In this document: one piece after another, positions 1-4,982 of the stretch
Layout of the letters: the number at the start of each line of letters is the position of its first letter
How positions within the stretch are numbered: position 1 is the stretch's first letter
Assembly (NCBI GenBank): GCA_028683025.1
Contig: JAJRAB010000076.1
Coordinates: 1 to 5,221, forward strand
DNA length: 5,221 nucleotides
Source: Candidatus Methanomethylicus sp.
Lineage (GTDB): Archaea; Thermoproteota; Methanomethylicia; Methanomethylicales; Methanomethylicaceae
Direction: 5' to 3'
Notes under the pieces: model-generated
Database searches by the model: none
Told to the model about the DNA's origin: nothing
What the model saw: the letters and a program-made list of their open reading frames with translations, nothing else
Program-made: the position numbers and the translations under genes

Positions 1-364
1 ACCAGTCATGGACCGAGAGTATGTCGTAATGCTTCTTTCCGGAGGGAATGAGATCGTTCATTAGGCGATCGGTCACCAGGAGGTTGTACAGGTAAACATT
101 CGAGAAGAACTTCAAGCCTGGCCCCCACCTGCGTATTTCCTCATCAACCACTTCGGGAAATATGGCTGAGATGTCAAAGAGCCTGGGCCGGTGGACCTCA
201 ATGCCCTCAAAATTTTCAATGGTCTTCAGGTTGCCATCATTCATGGTGAAGACGTCAACGCAATGCCCCATTTTTGCCAATTGCTTGGAAAGCTCATAGG
301 TGTAGGTCCCAAGTCCTCCGACGATCTTTGGGGGGTATTCCCAGGTGAAAAGCGCAATATCCAA
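1..364 (-). CDS. Glycogen synthase-like glycosyltransferase (GT4/GT5 type), N-terminal part, cut by left window edge
   Basis: The visible 121 residues form the first half of the N-terminal Rossmann-like domain of a GT-B glycosyltransferase. Residues 5-20 read LFTWEYPPKIVGGLGT, the family opening with the K-x-x-G-G-L loop that contacts the nucleotide-sugar in glycogen and starch synthases. A helix (YELSKQLAKMGH) follows, then the DVFT strand, and the fragment ends in SVHDW at 117-121, where these enzymes carry their conserved H-D-W. Such enzymes transfer glucose or another sugar from a UDP- or ADP-sugar in the cytoplasm; acceptor and donor cannot be told from this part. The start is taken as TTG at 364-362: it is the only usual start codon after an in-frame TAG, it gives the standard family N-terminus, and AGGTG lies 7 nt upstream. 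The C-terminal nucleotide-binding domain is outside the window. It lies downstream of pgiA on the same strand, 150 nt away. The family is secure; glycogen synthase as against another GT4 enzyme is not. Confidence 0.9.
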   Translation of the reverse strand, partial: MDIALFTWEYPPKIVGGLGTYTYELSKQLAKMGHCVDVFTMNDGNLKTIENFEGIEVHRPRLFDISAIFPEVVDEEIRRWGPGLKFFSNVYLYNLLVTDRLMNDLIPSGKKHYDILSVHDW

Positions 365-371
365 AAAAACG

Positions 372-376
372 CACCT
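372..376 (-). promoter_or_regulatory. Ribosome binding site of the glycosyltransferase gene (AGGTG)
   Basis: AGGTG on the minus strand is complementary to the CACCU part of the archaeal 16S rRNA 3' end and sits 7 nt before the TTG codon. It is the main reason for choosing a TTG start where no ATG or GTG is available in frame. Confidence 0.6.
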
Positions 377-403
377 AAAAAATATCGGGCTGGTATCCTA
401 TTA

Positions 404-418
404 AGACTTTATATTTGC
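404..418 (-). promoter_or_regulatory. Candidate archaeal TATA box for the glycosyltransferase gene
   Basis: The minus strand reads GCAAATATAAAGTCT here, a TATA-like core centred near 411, about 47 nt upstream of the TTG start. Transcription starting 25-27 nt downstream would give a leader of roughly 20 nt that still contains the AGGTG motif. This is pattern matching only, but it suggests that the gene can be transcribed independently of pgiA. Confidence 0.4.
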
Positions 419-514
419 ATCGGGCAATTTGGGGAATAGAAGGCACCAAATATGGAATCTGGCTATTCTGGCCTTTCCAAAGGGCATGCCACTCCGCTCC
501 ATCTCCCCGGGTGA

Positions 515-1249
515 TTAGGGCACTGGCTTTGTTGGATCATTGAGAAAATCAAACCTGTCAGAATCCTTCAAGAAGTCAGCATATAGGCTCTCAGCAACAT
601 GAAACCTCTCCCTTGAAACAATAGGTTTTGGTATCCTGCCATATTTTTTATTCCGAATAAAACTGCCGTCTTTCAGGATGTAGTAGGCAGCACCCCCCTT
701 TTCGAGGAAGCCGCCATAGTCTGACTTGAACTCTGTTGATACAAGATTCGATGTCACGAGCATTCCATCTCCATAGTTTACGGTTACATGCCCATAATTG
801 GGCGGCATTAGGATGGTATCGCCTTTCTCAGCATGAACAACCCTGAATTCTTTGGGGGCACCTTCCTCCATCTTCTGAAAGAGGAAGCAGGCATGCCCTT
901 GCAAAACACTGCTCACCTCGGGGTACGAGAGGCCGTTCAGCGCCTCCGGGTGCCGGTGCCCCAGCGTCTTGTTGAATTCTTTTCCAAGGTATATGGGCTC
1001 CATTATGGTGATATCAAATCTAATTCTATGCTCTCGGAATAATGGCTTATGTCCATCCAGCATGGCTTCCTTATACATGCTGTAGAGGATAGTGTTTTCA
1101 TCCATCTTTTCAAGGATGCTGGGATCAAAAAGCACGCTGCGCATCTCCCTAAGTCGCCTATGCTGAACTTCCAAAAGCACATCATTGAGTTTCAGAGCAT
1201 GGTTTTGATCAATTTTCATATCCCCAAATGGATATTTAATACGCAGCAT
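515..1249 (-). CDS. pgiA: Cupin-type glucose-6-phosphate isomerase
   Basis: A 244-residue protein of the archaeal cupin PGI family, which interconverts glucose 6-phosphate and fructose 6-phosphate in the cytoplasm and is unrelated to the classic bacterial/eukaryotic PGI. The metal-binding cupin motifs are intact: GHRH gives H98 and H100, YPEV gives E111, and the second motif (GDTILMPPNYGHVTVN) gives H154, matching the His-His-Glu-His set of the Pyrococcus furiosus enzyme. The H100-to-E111 spacing is about four residues longer than in Pyrococcus. The protein is also longer than the roughly 190-residue thermococcal form, mainly through a charged tail after about residue 200. I chose ATG 1249 because a perfect AGGAGG lies 9 nt upstream. 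An in-frame ATG at 1285 would add 12 residues, mostly Lys/Arg, but has no ribosome site and would place the AGGAGG inside the coding region. The glycosyltransferase gene follows on the same strand. The isomerase function is well supported by motifs; sugar specificity is inferred. Confidence 0.92.
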   Translation of the reverse strand: MLRIKYPFGDMKIDQNHALKLNDVLLEVQHRRLREMRSVLFDPSILEKMDENTILYSMYKEAMLDGHKPLFREHRIRFDITIMEPIYLGKEFNKTLGHRHPEALNGLSYPEVSSVLQGHACFLFQKMEEGAPKEFRVVHAEKGDTILMPPNYGHVTVNYGDGMLVTSNLVSTEFKSDYGGFLEKGGAAYYILKDGSFIRNKKYGRIPKPIVSRERFHVAESLYADFLKDSDRFDFLNDPTKPVP

Positions 1250-1258
1250 TTTTTTGCG

Positions 1259-1264
1259 CCTCCT
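1259..1264 (-). promoter_or_regulatory. Strong Shine-Dalgarno site of pgiA (AGGAGG)
   Basis: A perfect AGGAGG on the minus strand lies between two A-runs, 9 nt before the ATG at 1249. It decides the pgiA start in favour of 1249 over the ATG at 1285. Confidence 0.75.
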
Positions 1265-1305
1265 TTTTTTATGCGGCAAAATCATGAGGTTGGTAAAATT
1301 CAGCT

Positions 1306-1339
1306 CACTAAATTATAATGGCAGGCAGTATTTTATAGG
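1306..1339 (-). promoter_or_regulatory. Two candidate TATA boxes upstream of pgiA
   Basis: The minus strand carries CCTATAAAATACTG (1339-1326) and then CATTATAATTTAGTG (1320-1306). The nearer one is centred about 64 nt before the chosen ATG and would give a leader of roughly 40 nt containing AGGAGG. The farther one would give a leader of about 60 nt. Either could be the pgiA promoter in this AT-rich region, and I cannot choose between them from sequence alone. Confidence 0.35.
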
Positions 1340-1410
1340 TTGCCATAGGCCATTAAATGCGCCTTGGAGAAGAAGCTGTTGCTCATGCAGCCTTCCTGAC
1401 CTGATCAAAT

Positions 1411-1520
1411 GCCAATTGATTTTCGAGCTGGCACCCTTTTTCATTGCTTGTGGTTTATACTGAGCATTCTAACCAATTATAGTTTCCAAGCTCATTTCAT
1501 ATAGATTAGTCTCAATTGGC
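1411..1520. repeat. 9-bp inverted repeat, GCCAATTGA / TCAATTGGC
   Basis: GCCAATTGA at 1411-1419 is the exact reverse complement of TCAATTGGC at 1512-1520, with 92 bp between the arms. Both arms contain the palindrome CAATTG. The position between divergent promoters would suit a paired regulator site, but arms this short can arise by chance in AT-rich DNA. Confidence 0.3.
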
Positions 1521-1544
1521 CTTAAACTATTAGGCATTATTTTT

Positions 1545-1560
1545 GTTATAATAAAAAATA
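1545..1560 (+). promoter_or_regulatory. Candidate TATA box for the FAD-binding remnant
   Basis: GTTATAATAAAAAATA is a TATA-like stretch centred about 41 nt upstream of the ATG at 1592, which would give a short leader of around 14 nt. No Shine-Dalgarno motif follows. It may be the surviving promoter of a decayed gene or simply AT-rich sequence. Confidence 0.35.
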
Positions 1561-1591
1561 CTCGACAAAAGCTTCTTTAGCCAAAATTCAT

Positions 1592-1855
1592 ATGATTAAT
1601 AATGTGGGGCAGGGTGCTTTGAGCACCCAAGCAACCTCTATTTTTGATGTCATTGTAATTGGTGGTGGAGCCAATGGTCTTACGACAGCAGCCTATCGGG
1701 CTAAGTCAGGGCTAAAAGTTGCCGTAATAGAGCGCAATGATAAATCCCCTTACCCAAACCTAACCTATCTCTTGGATTTGCATGAAGCGCATTGGACCTC
1801 CCCATTTGGCAACAGAGTGCCCTCTTTATCAAATGGCGGCCTGTGGCACAGGTAA
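1592..1855 (+). pseudogene. Truncated FAD-dependent oxidoreductase, N-terminal dinucleotide-binding fragment only
   Basis: The 87-codon ORF has a textbook FAD/NAD-binding start. Residues 18-31 read FDVIVIGGGANGLT, a beta strand running into the G-x-G-x-x-G turn, followed by a helix (TAAYRAKSGLK) and a second strand ending in acid (VAVIERND, E47), which normally binds the adenosine ribose. This resembles the N-terminus of phytoene dehydrogenase-type (COG1233-like) flavoproteins, which usually run to 400-500 residues. After about residue 50 I recognise nothing: the expected Gly-Gly after the acidic strand is absent, and the frame stops at TAA 1853-1855, closely followed by TAG. The other frames up to 2088 show no recognisable continuation. 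The likeliest reading is a gene remnant left by deletion or frameshift, with a small expressed protein as an alternative. ATG 1592 is used, and an in-frame GTG at 1604 is possible. It is the only plus-strand coding signal in the window, divergent from pgiA and convergent with the methyltransferase gene. Confidence 0.6.
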
Positions 1856-2088
1856 TAGGTAGTACCCTTTGGCGTCTTATAGGATTCCAACAGCTTGCAG
1901 GTGGGCATTGGAGACTCACCTTCCCTATGCTCCTATGCATCATTGGTGTTTATACATTTTCCGAAAAATCATTTTCTTAGGGGGCGCTTTCCGTAGGCTT
2001 AATAGAGAAATGGGACTGGTCTGTCCGATCTGATTTAGTGCAATTCAGCTATTGCTTGACCGGCAAAAGGACTCCTGGGAATTGGATT

Positions 2089-2919
2089 TTAAGCTTTGCG
2101 TGAGACAAACACAAGGTACTGCGCCTTTGGCTTCTTGGGCGACTTGATGACCCAATCGGGATAGCACTTGATCTCCTGAAAGCCTGCCGCCCGGAGATAA
2201 TTTATCATGTCCCAATAGGTGAGAAGCCGGAGCCGTTCACGATCCCTGAAGACATGGGTGCCGTCGGGAGCCTCAACCACGCTCACCTCGTCCCACCAGA
2301 CCACTCCCCTAATTGGATCATAATCCTTGACCTGGTCAAAGCTCATATAATGCATGCCGCGGGCATCCACCTTCTGGATGCCAGACCCTTCCCCTATGGA
2401 TTGGGGAGTGAACCATATCTTGCCCAGATAGAACGGGTTTCCGATGTTGCAGACAAGAACACCCCCCGGCCTCAAGGCCTGGTGGGCCTGGCGGAGGCAC
2501 TTGAGTATGTCGTCATCGTTCGGCAGCAGAAAGAGCAGGTATAGCGCCAGCACTGCATCGAACTCACTATCATACTGGAGCTCGGTTGCATCACCCTGCA
2601 GGAGCCTTACCCCAACTCCCTCCCGCTCTGCCCGGGTCTTGGCCATCTGAACCCGTTCCGGAGTAAAGTCCTGCCCAGTGCAATGGTAACCTCGCTTGGC
2701 AAGGCCTACCACATGGGGGCCATTCCCACAAGCCACATCAAGCACCTCCTTGACAGGGTGGGAGGCATGGGCGCGGAATGCTGCTTCGATAAAATCAAGC
2801 TCACGCTTTGTCTTTATGTCTGCCTGCTTGTATCTTTGAACCAGAAGGTCCAAATAGTATGCCAAGTGCGAGTAATAGGACCGGGAGGATTGTTGAGCGG
2901 CTTCCCTATCATCTCTCAT
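2089..2919 (-). CDS. Class I SAM-dependent methyltransferase
   Basis: A 276-residue cytoplasmic methyltransferase with all the core class I signatures. Motif I, VLDVACGNG, is at 59-67 and binds S-adenosylmethionine. The acidic residue after strand 2 is D84 (TGQDFTPE). GDATEL (109-114) contacts the adenine, FDAVLAL (120-126) is strand 4, and LRPGGVLVCNIGN (149-161) is the strand 5 motif. A substrate-side insertion (about 162-230, rich in Trp, Tyr and Asp) precedes the final strands, AAGFQEIKCYPDW and AQYLVFVSRK, giving a complete fold. The substrate cannot be predicted, and both small molecules and lipids are possible. The start is ATG 2919; a GTG three codons upstream (2928) is the alternative and is bounded by an in-frame TGA. 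Neither has an SD motif, while a TATA-like sequence is centred about 27 nt before the ATG, so translation may be leaderless. The gene stands alone, downstream of the terminator of the DUF996 gene. Confidence 0.9.
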   Translation of the reverse strand: MRDDREAAQQSSRSYYSHLAYYLDLLVQRYKQADIKTKRELDFIEAAFRAHASHPVKEVLDVACGNGPHVVGLAKRGYHCTGQDFTPERVQMAKTRAEREGVGVRLLQGDATELQYDSEFDAVLALYLLFLLPNDDDILKCLRQAHQALRPGGVLVCNIGNPFYLGKIWFTPQSIGEGSGIQKVDARGMHYMSFDQVKDYDPIRGVVWWDEVSVVEAPDGTHVFRDRERLRLLTYWDMINYLRAAGFQEIKCYPDWVIKSPKKPKAQYLVFVSRKA

Positions 2920-2940
2920 ATGAAGCACAATATTTCATTT

Positions 2941-2954
2941 GGTTTTTATTCGAG
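2941..2954 (-). promoter_or_regulatory. Candidate TATA box of the methyltransferase gene, placed for a leaderless transcript
   Basis: The minus strand reads CTCGAATAAAAACC, with its AT core near 2946. That is about 27 nt before the ATG at 2919, the usual TATA-to-start distance in archaea, so the mRNA would begin at or next to the start codon. This agrees with the lack of a ribosome binding site. The core is not a strong match to consensus. Confidence 0.35.
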
Positions 2955-3055
2955 ATAAAATTTTGGGGAACCAGATTTGAAAATGGCTTTGTTGTATAAC
3001 AATTAGATTTAAACTACTCTCACAGGTAAATTGCTTTCGAAAAAAATTGGAGGGG

Positions 3056-3090
3056 AAATAAAAAAAGTTGGCTGGGCCAGGTGTGGCCCA
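3056..3090 (-). terminator. Hairpin plus T-run terminator of the DUF996 gene
   Basis: Twelve nt after the DUF996 stop codon, the arms TGGGCCA (3084-3090 on the minus strand) and TGGCCCA (3073-3079) form a perfect 7-bp, GC-rich stem with a 4-nt loop. Six nt later comes TTTTTTTATTT (3066-3056). Archaeal termination depends mainly on the T-run; the hairpin is extra support. It separates the DUF996 transcript from the methyltransferase gene. Confidence 0.65.
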
Positions 3091-3102
3091 ATTGCCTGGG
3101 CT

Positions 3103-3774
3103 TCAGGGGGGAGGCGGCGGGGGCGGCGACTGCATTGGGACCTGGGCTGCGGGGATGGGATTTGTTGTTTGGGGCTTCAGCCCGAAGAAGGCTATGGCCA
3201 GGAGGAGGATGCCGAACCAGATGAGGAGGTAGCCGATCAGGATTATTGCCAGGACAGCGCCGATCAGCAGCAGAATGCCTGCTGTGCCAAATAATCCCAC
3301 GCCTGATCTTTTACTGAGCGAATTGAGCGATCGCCTGTAGAGCAGGGTGGCTATGAGGGCGAAGGCAAAGAGTATCACCAGGACCGCCAGCGCAGCCCCA
3401 ATGAACGGCGCTATGTCACCAAAGCCAATGTTGTTTGCGTTGGGGGTCAAACTGGGCAGGGTGGTCCAGTCCCCATTCCAGCCAGGGAACAGCTTATGGA
3501 GGAAGCCTGAGAGGGATGAGAGCGCCACACCAACGAAAACGGCTAGGGCGGCCAATATGCCCACTATTCCGGTTACGGTGCCATACAGCATATTGCTGAA
3601 GATGCCAGGCTCACCGTAGTAGTCCGCCAGGCCCTTGACACCAAGGAGTAGGAGTATGAAGCCCAGCAGCCCGACCAGGCTCCCAGCGAATGGAAGCACT
3701 AGGGGGATGATGGGGCTCAGGAGGATGAGCAGGGCGCCTATGCTGCTGAGGTTTTTGCTCGTATCAAAGTCCAA
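3103..3774 (-). CDS. DUF996-family multi-pass membrane protein with polyproline tail
   Basis: A 223-residue, very hydrophobic protein. The N-terminal part (SKNLSSIGALLILLSP, then GLLGFILLLLGVKGLADYYGEPGIFSNMLYG, written here in two pieces, 6-21 and 35-65) matches the pattern I know for DUF996, an archaeal membrane family of unknown function. Likely membrane segments lie near 12-45 (one or two), 62-85, 120-143, 160-178 and 180-198. A Trp/Asn-containing loop at 96-116 probably faces one side of the membrane. After the last segment comes a flexible tail, rich in Gln, Pro and Ala, that ends in seven prolines. The start is TTG (3774-3772), with GGTGA 6 nt upstream. No function can be assigned. It ends in a clear terminator and lies 206 nt downstream of the UbiA gene, so it may have its own promoter. 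Confidence 0.82.
   Translation of the reverse strand: MDFDTSKNLSSIGALLILLSPIIPLVLPFAGSLVGLLGFILLLLGVKGLADYYGEPGIFSNMLYGTVTGIVGILAALAVFVGVALSSLSGFLHKLFPGWNGDWTTLPSLTPNANNIGFGDIAPFIGAALAVLVILFAFALIATLLYRRSLNSLSKRSGVGLFGTAGILLLIGAVLAIILIGYLLIWFGILLLAIAFFGLKPQTTNPIPAAQVPMQSPPPPPPP
3106..3126 (+). other. G-rich tract opposite the polyproline codons
   Basis: The plus strand has G-runs of 6, 2, 2, 5 and 2 separated by single bases. It is the complement of the seven proline codons ending the DUF996 gene. It could form a weak, mostly two-tetrad quadruplex on the template strand, and the six-base run is a possible site of length errors. The simplest explanation is the proline coding itself. Confidence 0.4.
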
Positions 3775-3780
3775 TATTGT

Positions 3781-3785
3781 TCACC
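3781..3785 (-). promoter_or_regulatory. Ribosome binding site of the DUF996 gene (GGTGA)
   Basis: GGTGA on the minus strand pairs with the UCACC segment at the 16S rRNA 3' end and lies 6 nt before TTG 3774, supporting TTG as the true start. Confidence 0.6.
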
Positions 3786-3918
3786 AATTAACCAATGTGC
3801 AAACGCCTGTTAAATCTGCTACTGATTGGCGAGTGGGCGAGAAGCACTTTTTTGCCTTATCCCAGATAAATGGTAGGCCATCTGTTTTTCATCAGCCGAA
3901 GCGTCAAGCCGCTCCATG

Positions 3919-3977
3919 CCTCTTGCGGATAGGGTTATGAGTGCTTGGGGATCAAATACCAGTTCTTATCCAAGAGG
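3919..3977. repeat. Imperfect inverted repeat just after the UbiA gene
   Basis: CCTCTTGCGGATA (3919-3931) faces TATCCAAGAGG (3967-3977), giving an 11-bp stem with a 2-nt bulge and a 35-nt loop. On the minus strand it begins 3 nt after the UbiA stop codon, so the end of that transcript could fold into a hairpin. No T-run follows, so it does not look like a normal terminator. It may protect or process the mRNA 3' end. Confidence 0.5.
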
Positions 3978-3980
3978 TAG

Positions 3981-4955
3981 TCATAGGAAGAATTTCGTGA
4001 TCAACAGAATTATGGACAGGATCATATAGGTTTGGGTGACCAACATTATCCACTTTGGATTTTCGGACGACAGATTTGTGATTTTTCCCTCCAGAGCGAG
4101 ACGGTCTTGGGTATTTTCACCATCGAAATCTCTCGTTAGGCAGTACAGTTTCCAGAATTTAGACAGGACAAATAACACAACAATAGGTATTGCAAGAACT
4201 AAGACTCCTAGAACCGACAGCTGGTTGCGAACCCATTCCAGGAATAATGCTGTCGCACTCAAAGCCGCACCTGCACCCAATAAAGCAATGCCCATCGCAG
4301 CTGCCCTAGACAGGCCTAGGCGCACAGTTAGGGTTTGAATGCCCATGGCTTTGTCGCCAAAATAGTCTCGAATTTCAGTAGGCACGATAACGCCATACAC
4401 AGTAAGGGATAGGCCTGCAAGAGACACTAGAAAATAGGCGTTGACTTCTGAGGTGAATGCATAGTAGGCGAACAGTACGGGGAAGACAGCCAGAACAAGC
4501 ATCTGGCAAATCGGCCCTATCCAGAACCTTGCTTTCAGCCGCAGAGGTGGAGCTGAAAAGGCCACTCCCAAGGAAATGCCCACTATCCAGAGCGCAAGCA
4601 AGATTGGTTCCTGCATGTACAGCGCCAGAGCTGAAACCAGAACAAGAGTCAGCAAGATTTCAAGTATCATGACGTTCCTGACCTTCTCGTGCCCAAACCT
4701 GTCCAGCGCCTGGACCAGTTCTTTCTTGCGTTCATCCTTCAGGTCAAGGTCGTAGTCATAGAGCGTGTTCGCTTGGGCGCCAATTAGGGAGCTGAGGTTA
4801 ATTATAAGAAAAGAAAGCGCCACTGAAAGTATGCCACCTGCCGGATCGACAGGCGGGGTGACGCCCCAGGCGAGACCCATGATAAGTGAGCCTAGATTGG
4901 GCAACAGGAATTCGGATCTGGATATTTTTGCAAACAGCTTTCCAGCGGCAGGCAT
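3981..4955 (-). CDS. UbiA-family membrane prenyltransferase
   Basis: A 324-residue integral membrane protein with both Asp-rich signatures of the UbiA superfamily. The first, N-x-x-x-D-x-x-x-D, is N63, D67 and D71 in NTLYDYDLDLKDE. The second, EIRDYFGDKAMGIQTLTVRLG, is at 194-214 with D197, D201 and K202. These bind Mg2+ and the diphosphate of a polyprenyl donor, whose prenyl chain is moved to an aromatic or glycerol-phosphate acceptor in the membrane. Eight or nine hydrophobic segments are visible (about 18-32, 42-60, 93-113, 117-134, 147-167, 173-193, 218-238, 246-266 and 302-319), the normal number and length for the family. The acceptor is not readable: geranylgeranylglyceryl phosphate (ether lipid), a quinone head group or (bacterio)chlorophyll-like substrates are all used by relatives. 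ATG 4955 directly follows an in-frame TGA and has only a weak AGGT about 12 nt upstream. The 27-nt gap to the DUF3795-like gene suggests co-transcription and perhaps translation coupled to that gene. Confidence 0.9.
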   Translation of the reverse strand: MPAAGKLFAKISRSEFLLPNLGSLIMGLAWGVTPPVDPAGGILSVALSFLIINLSSLIGAQANTLYDYDLDLKDERKKELVQALDRFGHEKVRNVMILEILLTLVLVSALALYMQEPILLALWIVGISLGVAFSAPPLRLKARFWIGPICQMLVLAVFPVLFAYYAFTSEVNAYFLVSLAGLSLTVYGVIVPTEIRDYFGDKAMGIQTLTVRLGLSRAAAMGIALLGAGAALSATALFLEWVRNQLSVLGVLVLAIPIVVLFVLSKFWKLYCLTRDFDGENTQDRLALEGKITNLSSENPKWIMLVTQTYMILSIILLITKFFL

Positions 4956-4982
4956 TTTTGAACGTCAACCTGAATGTCTCGG

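Larger units (their letters stand above)
1250..1591. other. Divergent intergenic region between pgiA and the FAD-binding remnant
   Basis: These 342 bp are AT-rich and hold the start regions of two divergent genes: the pgiA leader and TATA candidates on the left, and a plus-strand TATA candidate near 1545-1560 on the right. A 9-bp inverted repeat (1411-1419 and 1512-1520) lies between them. A 17-codon minus-strand ORF (1386-1333) has AGGAAGG 4 nt before its ATG but is too short to support as a gene. I see no tRNA, no conserved protein fragment and no insertion sequence end here. Confidence 0.6.

Noticed and set aside
191..439. Plus-strand ORF of 82 codons
   Set aside because: It lies opposite the glycosyltransferase start and its leader; the minus-strand translation carries clear family motifs and this one carries none.
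1333..1386. 17-codon minus-strand ORF with AGGAAGG 4 nt upstream, before pgiA
   Set aside because: It is too short, its ribosome-site spacing is tight, and its end overlaps a TATA candidate; there is no evidence of coding.
1792..1980. 62-codon plus-strand ORF overlapping the end of the FAD fragment
   Set aside because: I checked whether it continues the flavoprotein in another frame; it contains no recognisable flavoprotein motif, and its hydrophobic stretch is not distinctive.
1856..2088. Possible tRNA or insertion sequence remnant between the FAD fragment and the methyltransferase gene
   Set aside because: I saw no T-loop-like GGTTCRANYCC, no cloverleaf arms, no terminal inverted repeats and no transposase motif.
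3031..3294. Plus-strand ORF opposite the end of the DUF996 gene, Glu/Asp/Gln-rich at its end
   Set aside because: Its composition is the complement of the hydrophobic minus-strand gene, which has family similarity and a ribosome site.
3889..3894. Minus-strand TGATGA resembling a C box of a C/D small RNA
   Set aside because: The preceding base does not fit the consensus, and no D box (CTGA) follows within a normal distance.
3931..3983. Short minus-strand frame after the UbiA stop reading YDYLLDKNWYLIPKHS
   Set aside because: It looks protein-like but is bounded by stops, has no start of its own, and does not join UbiA without a frameshift; UbiA already has a normal C-terminus.
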